Shown piece after piece: positions 12,201 to 25,500 of a stretch of DNA of 64,000 nt. Source of the DNA: Copromyces sp. CBS 386.78. Lineage: Eukaryota; Ascomycota; Sordariomycetes; Sordariales; Sordariaceae. How positions within the stretch are numbered: the first letter of the stretch is position 1; each line of letters starts with the position of its first letter. A model generated the notes under the pieces. It was not told the origin of the DNA and did not search any database. It was given only the letters and a program-made list of their open reading frames with translations. Position numbers and translations under genes: made by a program. The stretch is from the NCBI GenBank assembly GCA_030685235.1, contig MU839084.1, positions 604,225-668,224 on the forward strand, given 5' to 3'.

Positions 12201-15200
12201 CTCCGGCTCAATGTTCTGGGCAAGGACAGTTGGTATGCTGAGTGTTGGGGGCGGGATGACCTCGGGCTCTGGATCAGCGCGAGGCTCAACTTGCTCAGAA
12301 ACAAGGCTCGATACGCTGAGGGGAATCGGCTCAGGTGCCGGTGGCTCTGGCTCGAAGACCGGCTCAATGTGCTCTGAGATGAAAGATGCGACAGTCAGAG
12401 GCGCTGGTTCCGGAACAGGTTCCAGGACAGGCTCGATGTGTTCAGCCACACATTGGGAGAAGCTGAGCGGCGCTGGTTCAGGCACAGGTTCCACGATAGG
12501 CTCAACATGCTCATAAACAAGCTTGGAAAAGGCGAGGGGCACAGGCTCAGGCTCGGGTTCCAAAACAGGCACAATATCCTCGGCAACGAGGCCTGAAAGA
12601 CTAAGGGGAACAGGTTCAGGCTCCGGCTCCTGCACAGGCTCAACATCCTCTGAAACAAGGCTTGACACTGTAAGCGGTGCCGGTTCAGGAACAGGTTCCA
12701 AGACAGGCTCGATGTTCGTCGAAACGATCGTCGAGGTCACATTGAGTAGTACAGGCGTTGGCTCAATATCCTCAGACTGAACAGCAGAGATGCTTAGCGA
12801 CTGCACGACAGTGGGTTCAATGTCGTGTTGCACGCCAACATCGCTATAGTATGCGGCCGGTGTTGGTTGTGAGGATACTGCCCGTTTCAGTTCGTCCCCG
12901 AGCATTCGGGTGGAAGCAGGCGATCCGCGAGTGGACACAGGTGACCTGCGAGTGGAAGTAGGTGACCCATTAGGTCCAACAACCGATTCCATGGAAATAG
13001 GACGCTTGATATTAATGGCAGTCCTGTTGCCTTCTTGGGCGGACGCCGTCGATGAAGGTGTACCAGGGGTGCGGACCAAAGACCTGAGATCAACCGGGTC
13101 GGTCACCATTCCGCTATCGACCATCACGGCCCTTGGCAGGCGTGGGACTCTGGGGGGCGGCGTGACTGGGCGATTCTGGCTAGCAACGGAGCGGATGCTT
13201 CTCCGACCTGGCGTAGCGGCGCCCACGGATGATTCATCGTCGCTACCAAACTCATTAAGCTCGGCGAACAAGCTTTGACCTTGTTGCGGGGACTCGGACG
13301 TGTTGTTGAAGAAGCTTCCGGGGCTGCTATGCATGCCTGGATCGACACTAGGCTGTCGTGACCGTCTGTTAGAAGCAAGAGTAGCACGGCTAATGCCCCT
13401 CCGCAACCTCTGGGCTGGCTGGGCTGATGGGGTCATCATCCGAGGATCATTGGAGGCAGGATATTCGTCATCTGCTGACGTCGAAGCGGTACTGTCAAAG
13501 GAGTACCGGTGGATCGGATCACCTAAAGGCATCATTGAAGGGCGCTTGAGGCGGCCAGCACCAGTGGAAGCTTCGGTCTCTGTTTGCGCGTCGGATTCGT
13601 CATCCGATAATTCTTCGGCTCCGGTCTGGAAGTCTTCTGTTTCGGTGACACGCTCTGCGGCGGTCTCAAAGGCCGCATCACTGGTTTCGTTCGCTGTCCC
13701 GAAATGGTCGCTACTAGATTCCGCAATAGGGATAAAACTGCGAACGGGACGCAGGTTCGGGCCGGTAGTTGCCACGGTACGAGGGGATGGAGCTTCGCTC
13801 TGGTCCTCCCACTCCGGATCCTCTGGGCTAGGGGGCGCAACGGGCAATACCTCGGTCTTGGTCGAGCGGTTAAGACCCAGCTGACCAAGTCTCGGCTTCT
13901 TGAATTCCCTGGACTCCATCTTGCGATTTTTGCGGCCGTGAGGAGGGCCATCAGGTCCAGTCCTCAGCTTCTCAACCTCATCACGGGCGTCCTGAAGCAT
14001 GCGCTTCAGTTCGAGCTTTTCGGTCTTCTCGCGATGAATGTTGGTCCTGAGGGTCTGAATTGTGCGATGGGCATGGGCGAGAGAGGTCTTCAAGGTTTCA
14101 GACTCGAGTCCAGAGTGTCTGGGGGTTAGTTTGACCGGCGACGGTGGTGGTGAATGCTCTGGTGTGCCGGCATCAGCCGCCATCTGGTAGTCGTCGTCGC
14201 TGCTGCCATGACGAGATTCGCGCTCCAATGCTCGTCCACGCTCTTGGGCGAATGCTCTCGCAAGCTCTTGGTTTTGTTGAGTCAACTCGTCGACCTTCTT
14301 TTGCATCGCCAAGCGCTCACTCTCTGCTAGAGCAGCGTTTCGTCGGCTGGTGCCTAGCTCAATTTCGAGGCTCTTGATTGTGGCAGCATGCTTCTCATCT
14401 TGCTTGGATTGATTATGCTTGAGCTCCTCAAGTTCTCGTTGAGTCGAGTTCTTCTCGGCTTGGACGATGTTGAGTGTTTGTTGAAGCTTTTTTTCGCGAT
14501 CCGCACTCTCCCGTTGTGCAGCCAAAAGTTCGTGGATCTGCGTCTCAAGGTTCCAGTTTTCATCCTTATATCGGCTCTCACTTTCATCCAAAGCCCGCAT
14601 GCGTTGTTGAAGTCCTTCTGCCTCGAGTTCTAACCGGGATCTCTCGACCTTGAAATTCTTGAGCTCTCCCTCCTTTTCGGCAAGCAGAGCTTGCAGGTTC
14701 CGGACCTGAGCGATCAAGGATGTGCTAATTTCGGCAGCAAATTCGATATCGTGGATGCGATTCGCGGGTTGATTGCGTGATCTTCTATTCGGTATACTGA
14801 GCTTGGAAGGCGATGCTGAGGCAAGACTCTCGAATTTGGACGGACTGGCAGAGCGATGCTACAAACCATTAGCTCAAGTTACAACCTACGGAAACAAGGT
14901 CTTTACCCTTGAGCCCCTCTCTTCTGGTGAAAAGGGAGACGGAGAAGCCTGAGCTGGATCATTACTAGGAACTCGTTGTTTGGGCAGGAAAGCACGCGCG
15001 CTTTCTCTGGCCACCTCGTTGTACTCTCTTTCGATCTCAGCCAGCTTCTGGCGCAAATCGGGGTCTATCTCGGTTTCGGACTGTAGCTGTTCCACCTCTC
15101 GTAGTCGCTCGGCAAGTTCTCGTTGCTGTTGTACCAAAGCGGTGCCCAGTTTGCCAGCCTCCTCCATTCTTCGCTCCGTATCTTGAAGGTGAGCCTTGAG

Positions 15201-15383
15201 AGCTCGTTTGACCTGCTCGGCGGAGGCGCCGGGGCCGAGCGAGAAGAGCTGGGTGTCGAAAGTGGAATGTCGCTGGTTGTTTTGCCCTGGTGGGCTCAGA
15301 AATGGATCGTACAGGTCGCTAGCGGTCACGGCCGCGACCTGGTCGTCGGGTGCCAAAGAGTTGGCCATTCTTCTCGAAGCCAT
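9273..15383 (-). CDS. apsA: ApsA/Num1-type cortical nuclear-migration protein
   Basis: Large cortical anchor that recruits dynein for nuclear positioning, as known for Aspergillus ApsA and yeast Num1. Three exons, 15383-14907, 14858-9485 and 9427-9273, give about 2001 residues. Seen: start [15 protein letters not shown]; coiled coils at about 60-150 and 205-370; a Ser/Pro-rich disordered stretch; a degenerate tandem array at about 845-1400 of roughly 23-residue units of the type [15 protein letters not shown] followed by a Pro-rich part; and a C-terminal PH domain at about 1690-1810 ([18 protein letters not shown]...[20 protein letters not shown]...[13 protein letters not shown]), which in the family binds PI(4,5)P2. 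The last intron (9428-9484, TGCTAAC branch, ACACAG acceptor) is 57 nt with no stop, so retaining it would keep the frame. The tail is His/Arg/Ser-rich. Confidence 0.93.
11104..12800 (-). repeat. Coding tandem repeat array in the apsA-like gene
   Basis: About 20 degenerate units near 69 bp long encode motifs ending DIQP/HIEP/DVEP followed by Pro/Glu-rich linkers and a hydrophobic L-S-(I/V/F)-S-x-V block. Two neighbouring units near 11521 and 11590 are almost identical in DNA at exactly 69-bp spacing (23 codons), showing recent unit duplication. The rest has diverged, mostly in the linkers. Confidence 0.85.
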
Positions 15384-17218
15384 CGGACAGCAGGCTCCTA
15401 CTACTTCTTGATGGGATGCGGTTTCCCAACCGCAAGGGCGGTTCGAGTTTCGTTTTGTATCGTATCCGAGATGCACTGGATGCGCAATCTGTCCTAGGGG
15501 ATCGGGAGCCCAACGCTCGTATCGATGTAATTCGGAGTATGAAAGGCAGACCCGGCTGCCTGTGAATGCTATTAAAGAACGGTCGGTTCTGATTGTAAAG
15601 GAAACAAGGAGCAAAAAGACAACGGTAAAGAGTGACGGTACCGAAGAATGGACGACAATAAGGAGTGACAAAAAAAGGTGATTAGGAAATCGAAAAGCAG
15701 CAAGTCGGAAGGCAAGCACAAAACAAACGTTATGGCGAGCCGGCAAGGTGTTGAAGGGGTCGGGGCAAGGAAGTCTTGTTTTCGATGTCCAGATGGTCGA
15801 TCTCGGTCGGTGGGGAATTACGCGACAGGTGGAAGCAGGGACCTCGAAACGTCCTAGGGAGGGAGGGATGTGGTTGTCTCGGATGTTGAGGTTGTCGACT
15901 TTGATACAGCAGCATGAATGCCGTTCGATGGATCCTAGCCGAAAATTGGATGTTGGTCGGTTGGTAACCTGCGGGCTGGAGAGCTGGCTTTGCCCAACTG
16001 CGTCAACAATGGTGTCCGCAAATAGGAGATCTCAGCCGGTCGCACGCCGCTTTGCTTGGGATTGGGAGAGATATGAAGGAGGGGGACGAAGTGGAAGCGA
16101 GCAATGATATGATTGATTTTGACACGCCGAGGCTAGCAAATCACACATCGATCCACGCCTGCACGACGACTTGTTTAGCCCGCCAGAGACCAGCCAAACA
16201 GCCAGTGCCGAACGGAGACCAGCAGCAGATGGGGAGGCAAGAAGACCGAGCTCCCACTTGGAGGACACTTGATGGAGAGCTGACACCAGGTGCAAGAGAC
16301 CTGTGCACAGCACCTGCGCAATACGTAGTGTAGACAGCTCTAACAGCCAACTAAGCACATGTGCGCACGCCCACTCACGCCAGTGCAATGAGTGCAAAGG
16401 GAAGCGAAGGGAGTGTGGACTGTGGAGGGATTGGAAAGTGTGGTGATCGACTGGGCTTATTGGAGAAGTGCTGCGGTTGCGCACCTTTGCAGTGTATATC
16501 TCTGCGCTTGCGCTATATCCGTCTCGTCCCTTCGCCACACACACACGCGCGCTCCTTTTCCCCCTTCACAAATATCTCTTTCCTTGTTTGCGTCCACGTA
16601 GGCACAAACACGGTATGATGGCCGGAGATTGGCCTGGGTCTGGCGGAGAGAGTCGGTCGGAGGCGCGGTCTCGATTACGGTCGGGCGAGTTGGAGTTTGC
16701 AGCCACCCACACGGTCGGCAGCCGGATGGTTTAATTAGGTAAGATGGAGAGAAGCCCCTTGAGATGGAAGAATCCCGTCGGAGCGGAGACGGAGGAGATA
16801 GGAGATGGAGACAATGAAAAAGGGAAAAAAAAAGAGGGAAATTGGACCCAGCAGCGCGCAAGACTGTCCGACTTGCTGGCTGTCACAGAGGCCCTCACTA
16901 GTGGTCGTGACTCGAATGCGAAGGACGGGACGAACTTCCAGTTCAACAGTTGGTGCAAATCGACAATGGAGGGGGGGACGGGAAGAGGAGAGCCCGCTGC
17001 CGTGGAGGTGGACGAGTGCAGCGCTGTGCCTGGCTGCCACCTGTGTGCCTGGACCCGATCGCTGGCGCTGTGCCTGGCGGCTTCCACTTCCACTGGGCTT
17101 CCAGTCCACTTGTTCAATAAATGTACAGTGCCAGCTACAGTTTGTTTACATGTCTCCTTGAGCTTGGCATCTTGGCCTCTCCCATCACCGATGCAGGTGC
17201 CAGTCGGTGCTGAGGTGG

Positions 17219-17249
17219 TGGTACTCGTCGGCCTAACCGACGAGTACCA
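17219..17249. repeat. Perfect 13-bp inverted repeat (31-nt hairpin)
   Basis: Arms TGGTACTCGTCGG and CCGACGAGTACCA around loop CCTAA. It has the same total length as the hairpin at 3937-3967 and shares the TACTCGTC...GACGAGTA arms, which suggests a common origin. Confidence 0.9.
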
Positions 17250-17931
17250 ACCGTCGACCGTGCTTCAGCGTGAGTCCAAATGGAAGACAAAAAAGGGCAG
17301 TTTGTCTGAGGCCAACGGAACGGCAATTCATGCCAATTCACACAAACTCCACGATCTCCACCCCCCGACACGACATTGGCTCATGTACACTACTGGTCAG
17401 CCAGCGGGCATGGAAGGCCAGGAAGGAGGAGAACCACTGAGAGGTCGATGAGCCGGAAATGATGGAAATGGTGGGAGTCTCGGAGTGCAGCAATGCAGCA
17501 CCGGAAGCACCACACGAGCACGAGAAAGTTAAGCTTGTTCTGCTGCTGGACAGTGGACGCTACTGCATCGTCAGCTCTCTCCGGGTTTTGGGGGTTTCAT
17601 CCCGGCGTCAAATCACTTGTCGCCGTCGTCGGTTCGCACGAAGCTACAGTAGTCACTTCTCGGACCGGTGCCGTAGCTGCACCTCCTTTGCCAAGGCGCG
17701 AATGCAGGGGAACGAGCCAAAGCGCCGAGAGGGGATGTGCGCCCGTGCAGCTCGCTAATCGCTTCCCTACAGAATATTCACCTTGATATTCATCCATGTT
17801 CCTATCCCACGATTCACCGCCTCATGTTCCGTGGGGCTTATTGCGACCTTCCACCACCTCAGTCAACCAATCTGCCAGATCATTTCATCGACGACTCATT
17901 GGGATCTTTGTCAAGACTGCATGAAATGCGG

Positions 17932-17946
17932 GTGACGTAACGTCAC
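17932..17946. promoter_or_regulatory. Palindromic bZIP (CRE/ATF-like) site
   Basis: GTGACGT-A-ACGTCAC, a perfect 7+1+7 palindrome holding the TGACGTAA octamer bound by CRE/ATF-class bZIP factors. It lies 2.5 kb upstream of the apsA-like start and 1.6 kb downstream of the REV3 stop, so its target, if any, is unclear. Confidence 0.45.
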
Positions 17947-17971
17947 TCAGCACTTGAAAGACGGGGGATGT

Positions 17972-17995
17972 GCTACAGTTGGGCTTTACTGTAGC
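17972..17995. repeat. 8-bp inverted repeat
   Basis: GCTACAGT and ACTGTAGC separated by 8 nt (TGGGCTTT), 25 bp after the bZIP-type palindrome. It is not followed by a T-run, so there is no reason to call it a terminator. Confidence 0.6.
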
Positions 17996-19567
17996 TTGAC
18001 CAAAGGCGGGCACTTCACCCCGCTCGTCCAACAAACCAACACTAATAGCCCATCACCAACTCAGACAATAAGGATGACGTGGAAGATCCCATATGCGCGT
18101 AGGAGTTGGCTTAAAGAACCATGAAGCTACCAACAACCAGTCCCATTTTTTCTCCTCTTCTTTCTTGTCTCTTTTGGTTCCCAACGTTCGCTTGTCTGAA
18201 CGACGGGATAGGCATCACCAACGCTCACCACAGTACGACTCGAAGGCCATGGCAGTGAGCGACGGGAGGTCTGCTGACCCGGCAACCCCTATTTAGCTAC
18301 ACTACATCCACTCGTTAACATAACTGGGATCCACCATGGCCACCAGCTGTGAAGGACAGAAAGTTAGGATTCCCTCTCACCCTCTCAAAAAGGCCCCTGT
18401 GTCCAAAAAGTAAAGGTATCCACAACCGCTTGATGAGACAGATGGTTTAATTTTCCCCTGTGTGCCCTGTTACGTCGCATCATCTACATCTCGCCAACAC
18501 TACCGAGCCGGAACCATCCGAGATGGATGCCAAATGATGGTGTTTTTGTACCTGCAATGAGAGGCTCAGGTACAACCGCTGGGCCGCCGTCCGTGCAGTG
18601 ATGGTTTCCTGAGCAACTGCCAACGACAAGCCAGGATCCTGTGTCGTTATATATCCCTGTATTCCATGTGCCGCATGCGTGCCTTCTTCTATGAATGCTT
18701 CATCATTGTTGGTTGGACTCTCTTCCAATGGTATGACAAAGAAGGGGATTGTAAGGTCGACGGTGACGCGAGCTAAGAGATATTGCCAAACTACCTCCAT
18801 ACCGCTCCATCTACTACACCCTACCCAACTATGGCTTGGGGACAAAGCTGCTGGCAACCTACGTAATGTACAGTATAGAACACCTCGGCAGAATCGTCAC
18901 TGAATCCACAACAGCAGCCGCGGGTTTCCAGATTTCCAGATCCATCAAACCTGGAAGATCGCAGTCAAGGGACCCATGTGTGGCAATACTATGTGCCAAG
19001 CCTTGGTGTAATTAGTCTCTCAAGATGATGAACACCGTGGATGGCGGTCGAAGAACTTGTACATGCAGGTTCAACTGGAGGTAGTATCCTTTAATATGGG
19101 CAACAGTGACAAGAATGACTGGGTTTGGTGATGAATGAGCGATCACTCAAACAACAGAGTAGACGAGAAAGACTCCAAACAGCCTCCTACTTGGGTGTAG
19201 TGGAACGCCAGTGACCAGAAGATATTTACCATGAAGTAAAACGTTTCTGAATGACGCAAAGGAGAGAAAATAAAATAATTAAAAATAGAAAAATAATGAA
19301 AAGTGTCTTGTCTCGCCGCAGTTCTTTGGTCGAGTGTATATGTACGTTGGTTATTCACAGTCAACCAGGATTGAAATGTCTCAAGATTATGTGGTCCATA
19401 CCATGAAGGTTGGATGATGCACAGAACCGCTATACCGCTGCTCCACCGGTTCAGGTTCATGAGATTGCAAGTGGTTGTCAGAGTAAATCGAACATCCAAC
19501 GTGGGTATAGGAATGGTCAAAACAAGGTCTCGTGATCCTTCAGCCCAAACAACTTCGCCGGGCTTGA

Positions 19568-22500
19568 TCACCACTCCAAAGATGCCGCCTTCAGGCCCCT
19601 AAACCTATTGTCCAGAATCTCTTCCCTCTCCGCCTGCTCCTCACTCACAGCCCTACGCTTACCCTCGACAATGACCTCGCCTTGTGCCTCCTCCTCTTCC
19701 TCATACCCCATTTCTGCGTCTTCCTGCACTTCCATCCCACCCGCAACAACCACCTCACCTCCCTCCTCCAGCTCCCAAACCCCCTCCTCCTCACCATCCT
19801 CATCCTCATCTTCCCCCTCACTACCACCACCCTTACCCAGCTCCAAATCCCCAAACAACCTCATCAATGGCTCCATCACCCTCTTCTCCGCATTCATCTT
19901 CGTCCTCTGCTTCATCCTCGAGTAAAACACCGGACAATCCTTGCTATCACATGGCACCTCCTCCGTTGGCGTAAAGCCGCTACAGCTCTGACACACCTTC
20001 ATGATTTCCACGTAACTTTTCTCGGCTCTACTGACCTTGGTCTGCATGTCAACAACCAGGGTGGGCGGGTCCGAAGCACACCGGCGACAGAGCGGCAGGC
20101 CGCGGTCTCGATCCACGGCGTTTTCGGCGTTTTCTTCGTCAGGGGGGGCAAGCATGCCCATGTCCAGCTCGCGCGCAAGGCCTACCCCTACACCCAAAGG
20201 CCGCTTGATCTTGACGCCGCAGGCGGTGCAGATGGTGGTGGCGAGGAAGGCTTCAAGGGTCTTGCGCGCTTGGGCTTGGGCGAATGCAACGTCGGGCGGG
20301 AGGGGCTCGCCGTCTTCTCCCAAGTCTTCTTCGGCCTCTAGTGCTGCTGCTGCCGCCGCTGCCGCTGCCGCCGCCATCGCTGCTGCACCGCCAGCACCCC
20401 TTTTGCTTGGTGACGCCCCTAGCAGTCCCATTGATGGTCCTCTGGGAGCGGCGGTAGCGGCAGCCCCCTCATCCTCCACCACCGTCCTCAAGACCTGAAC
20501 CTTGGGCATCTCCTCATACCAAGTCCTCACGTTGGCGCCGACCAAGTTGAAGATCCTCTCCAGCGGCGGAATGATATTTTTGTTGATGTAGTAGTCCGCG
20601 TCCAGCGTAGCATGCGAGTTATTCAGCAGCTCCTCCGGTTCCACGCAGCGATCCACCAGCCTCATCCCGGGGGCGCCGGCCATCACCACGTATGGTACTC
20701 TTTCGCCGTACTGCGGCTCCGCACGCGCGTCCTCCCTCATCTTCTTGGTGGCGATCAGCGCTCCCGCCGGGGCCGGCCCCCCGCGGCCGCTGGTGCTGTA
20801 CGTGCCCAGCTTGACCTCGCGCGCGAAGCAGAAATCCTGCACGGAGACGGCACCGCGCATGATCTTGTGGCACTGCTCCTGGAAGTATTCCTTGACCTGG
20901 CTGAGGTCGGCTGTCTCAAACAAAATCTTGAGCGCCTTCTCCTCGATCCGCTGCTCGGCCGGCGTGCCGTCGCGCCGGACCGTCTCAATACCCTTGGCGT
21001 CGAACTCAGGCACCGCCTGGTTCCGCGACTCGTACTTGTACCCGACATAGCGCTTCTTGGCGATGAGCACGCACGGGTGGTAGACCTTTTCGAACTTGAG
21101 CTTGACGGGGCGCGGGTTCATCTTGGTGACGGCGTCGGCGATCTCTTGCCCGATGTCGAAGGCCTGTTCGCGCGTGCGGCCCTTGAGATAGACGAAGAGA
21201 CTGTCGGTGTCACCGTAGACGACCTCGGCGTCCCATTTCTGGACGCTGTGGATTAAGGCTATGGCGCGTTCGAGGGTCTCGCGGCCGGTTTGGACAATGC
21301 TATCGGCAATTTCGGAGCAGGGCATACGACCCGAGAACGAGGCCGAAGTGTAGCCGTAGGTGACGTTGGCAAGGAGCTTCAGCGCCAGCTGTCGGTTGTT
21401 CAGGAGTTGCTGAAGCGCTTTGTCATCCTTGTCTTGCTTCATGCCGGACTTGACCATGATGCGGGTTTCGAGAATCTCGGTAAGCATCTTCGCAAGCAGA
21501 GACTTGCGAATATGAGGCTTTGTGTACATCATACCGTTTGGGGCGATGTTGATGTAATCTTTGAGTAGACTGAGAAGTCCCTCTTGCCTCTTGTAGTCCA
21601 TGAAGCCCATCTTGTTCGTCCCTCGCCAGCTAACAATACGCCCAAGGAAGGTGGAGTAGCAATAGTTGTAGGCGATCATGACACTAGGATACAGACTCTG
21701 GAAGTCTAGGACAAGCAATGGGCTGCTATAGAAGGCACTCTGCGGTTCCATCACCAATGGTAGACATTCCAGAGCATTTTGGGCGCCTACTTGCTTCCTG
21801 TTCGGAGACACAAGGAGGAAATTCTCGGGCTTGGCTATCCTGAACATGATTGACTCTACTTTGAACTGCGATCCTCGCGAGAAGACAGAAAAGAAATCAA
21901 CTCCGAGCAGCCTTGCTTGCTCGCTTGTTCTAGCAATGAGCTCATTCTTTTCCAGGATTTCGATATCGAGTCGGGTTCTCGTCAGGTAGTACCGGAGGAC
22001 TTTGTCCAGATCCTTTGGTCGCCCGCTGAGATACCAATCCGACAATGTTTTCCAGCTGTAGTGTGGGGTTCGACGGTGTAGCAGATGCCACACAACATTT
22101 TCCATGGTATACTGCAGAAGATTGAGCTCGCCTCGCATGGCTCTCCAGATGTTGATCATGTGCCGTCCGGTTATTCGAATCGAAGATGTCGTGTTGAAGC
22201 CCCATCGATCTGCATCCTTGCCGATACGCCCATTTGATTGCGACTTCATGCGTGAGAATTCATCGCAGAGATCGAGGTCGTACTTGATCCTCGCCCTTTC
22301 AATAAGATAGCCCCATGAGCTACCATGCACCTCATAGCCGGTGAAGATGTCCGGATCATGGTTCCGTACAATCTCGACCATCCGGACCATCACATCAAGT
22401 TCCGTTGTCTCTTGGACCACCGGCACTGATGTGTACTTCTGAATTTTGTCTGCTAACAGGCCATCCTCCGAGAAGACAACAATGCCTCGGACTGTGTTAT

Positions 22501-25500
22501 CCGGCGCCTGAGTTCCACGGAGAGCGTTTTCGTCGGAACGCAGGCACCAGAAAACACACTGCACTTCGTCTTCTTCAGGATCCGGTACTAGCTTGCCCCT
22601 GGTGTTGACATGAACCTCTAGGCTCATAGTGCTCATATACTGTGCCTGGTGCTGTACACTAGGAGACTTTTTCTTTTCGGAATATCTGAAGCCATGCTTG
22701 TTCTTCAGCGTCGCGCCTGCGACTTGGGAGCGGGCGGTCTTGATCCTTAGAGGCGTGAAACGACGTCGGTTTGTCTTGCGAGCCTTTTGTTTATCTGCCC
22801 ACCAGTCACTGACTTCTCCGAAAGAGGGAGGAGGCTCTGCTATTTCCCAGCCCCTCATGGCACATTCCTCTTGTTGTGCCTCGTATATAGCCTCCAGCAT
22901 CGGCCAGTCGGCACCGGAGGTTGGTTTCTCGCCAAATGTCGCCGAAGATGTGCCAGTCGGGTCGAAATCGGGGAGCCAAGGGACAGAGCTGCCGTCGAGT
23001 CGGTATTCTCTGCCTGCATACTCTCTTGGCTTTGGAGGAACATCCTCGTCTTTGCTGTAATATGCATCCTGATAGATTACACCAGGTAGGCCATGTACCT
23101 GCATGGTATGGCGGACCTCGCTCAGGGACGGAGGTTTATTGTCCAGGACAAACATTTTGGTTGAGCCATTCCACAAGAGTACCGGAGGTGCAGCAGGGGC
23201 CGGTTCAACGGAATTGGATGAGGATTTCAGGTTGGGATCAGTCTGACTAGAGGTAGGCTTCGCCTGAGCGGATGACCCCATAATGGTGGGTTGAGGGTCG
23301 AAGGCAAGTTGCTTTTTGGTAACTTGCTCTTCGTGTTTCTGCGAACCACTCTTTTGGCTCAGTCGCGCCCTTGTGCTGGGATCCTGTGGATCTTTGACAA
23401 CGGGAAAGTTGAATGAACGACCCTGCGACGCAGAGCTCTGCTTCAGAGCAGACTTCGTGGGCTGAGATGCCTTGGGCTTTTGTGGCTCGACCTTCGAACC
23501 ATTCGCTAAGGCTTGCGCTCTTGCTGGATCCCGAGTACTGGGTTCTACCGGCTGAGCCGTCTGAACAGGCTTCGTATGTGCCAAATCTTCTGGAACTTCC
23601 TCCTGAACTTCTTGTTGAGTCTTTTCTCGGCTCTTTTCCTCCTGTGTCTTTTGTTGGCCCAGAGTCTGGAAGTGTCCCAGCACGTATTCCCGAGGCTTGT
23701 GTTGGGCCTTCCGATGGGCCTCTGCTTGAGCATCCTCCTGAATTCTTCTGTTTGACTTCACGTGAGCCCCTTCCGGAGGGTAATCCCGAGGTCTTCTCTG
23801 CGGCCCTGGCTGAGCTGCCTCTTGAGCTTTTGACTCGGCCTTTCTCGGAGCCATATCCGAAGCGCTTTGCGGAGCCTTGGACCTGCTGAGAACTGCCTCC
23901 CTGGGGGCATCAGCTTGGAGCACCCGACGTTTTGCAGGTGCATCGTGATCAACTTCTCTCGGCGGTCTGGGATGCTTAAGCGATCTTCGATGTCGCTCTT
24001 CAGGACCAAGAGCCCTGGTTTGTTTACCCGTATTGGCTGGTTGTTTGCAAGAGTAAGCCTTGGCAACTTTGAGAAGTTTATGACGGATGGAAGTTCGGGG
24101 CTGGTGTACACGGCGTCGCCTACCCGTATCATATCTTATCGAGTCCCCCACACCAAACCCTTCTCCAACGCCATTGATAGGTTCCCCCGGTGAGATTCCG
24201 TCCGCGTACTCGGGAGGAGCAAGGTTTGCATTCCGCTCGCCTGCTAGTTGTAAGATAATTCGCTCGTCGACGTCAATGCTGCTGAGTGGCTCTGCATTCA
24301 TGTGAAACAATTGTGCTTCAATTTGCAGAGCTTGGCTCAAGTTGTCTTGGTATAAGTCTTCAACTGACTCTAGAGTGGTCTTGATGGTCTCTTCAAATGG
24401 TACTGGGTGCACAAAGTTGGAGAAAGTCTTCTCGCATCCATCTGTATTGGCCTGCTCCTGAGCAACCTGTTGCTGAATACCAGCACGGTACTCAGCTTCA
24501 TGAACCCACCCCATCACCTGTGACTGACGTGGGTCCGCGGACATTGATACCAAGACATCCGGAGGGAAAGGGTTGATTTCAGGGTCTGTTATTCCCATAC
24601 GCCTTTTCCTGCGGTTCATTTCGTCCGTCCAAAGCCCGGCCATGCTGTGCACCAGCTTCTCTTTGCTTGACACCGGCTGCTCCCTTTCGATGAAATCATG
24701 ATGCAGTCTTCGCTCTTTGACTTGCTTTCGATTCAGGATATCTTCGACGCAGATGTCTACTTCAAGGGAGCAGTGACTAGCCCGAGGAAGGCTGTAGTCG
24801 TCTGTAATGAACTCCGAAGGAATCGTCGCATCGTCCCAACGATGTTCAGTCTCATAATTATTGACATTTTCGTCGTGTTTCGGTACCGGTGCTCGAAAGG
24901 TGACCATTGCCGCATCCAGGTAGCCACAGCCGTACAAGTTGTAATCAACCATGAACTGGAGGAGATACTGTAAATGGGCCTCGTATGGTTGGAATCTCTG
25001 ACTCATGATAACACCTTGTTGAAGGAGATCAACGAGACGCGACATAACCACCGGGTTGAATAGGTAGATTTTGAGATAGAAGCGATATCCCACATGGAAG
25101 CCATAAAAGGGTATACCTTTCGTCAGCGTGATCCGTGCTACGTACATGGGCCGGTCGCGAACAGGATCTTTGCGGTAGCTGACAGCTAGGGCATGATCTA
25201 TGGATGCACGCAATTTCGAAATGTATTCGTGGGCTAAGACATATGTGAGAAAGTGAACATTTTGGGCGGAGCATGGCAGTAGAGACAAGGGAACACTCAC
25301 CCTTGACATCTTCTAGACTTCCTTGGTACTCAACATACAGATAGGGAAAGGCGCCGTGAATATGAGCGCAGACTTTCTGGCCCGTTTCGGTCGATCCGAA
25401 CACTCGAATAACAGGGAGCTTTGGGGGCTTCCGCGAATGCGAAAAGCGCACATCTTGGCCAAACTGAGGATCATACTCGGTTGGTGTAGCCTGGTAATGG

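Larger units (their letters stand above)
15384..19567. other. Long intergenic region between REV3 and the apsA-like gene
   Basis: 4.2 kb without a supported gene. It carries the apsA-like promoter and leader and the REV3 3' side. The longest open frame (16744-17451, plus, 235 codons) has no recognisable domain and runs through a palindrome. Structural items are a 13-bp inverted repeat (17219-17249), a bZIP-type palindrome (17932-17946) and an 8-bp stem (17972-17995), each listed separately. Confidence 0.5.

Noticed and set aside
16744..17451. 235-codon plus-strand open frame between REV3 and the apsA-like gene
   Set aside because: No domain or signal, odd composition, and it crosses a perfect hairpin.
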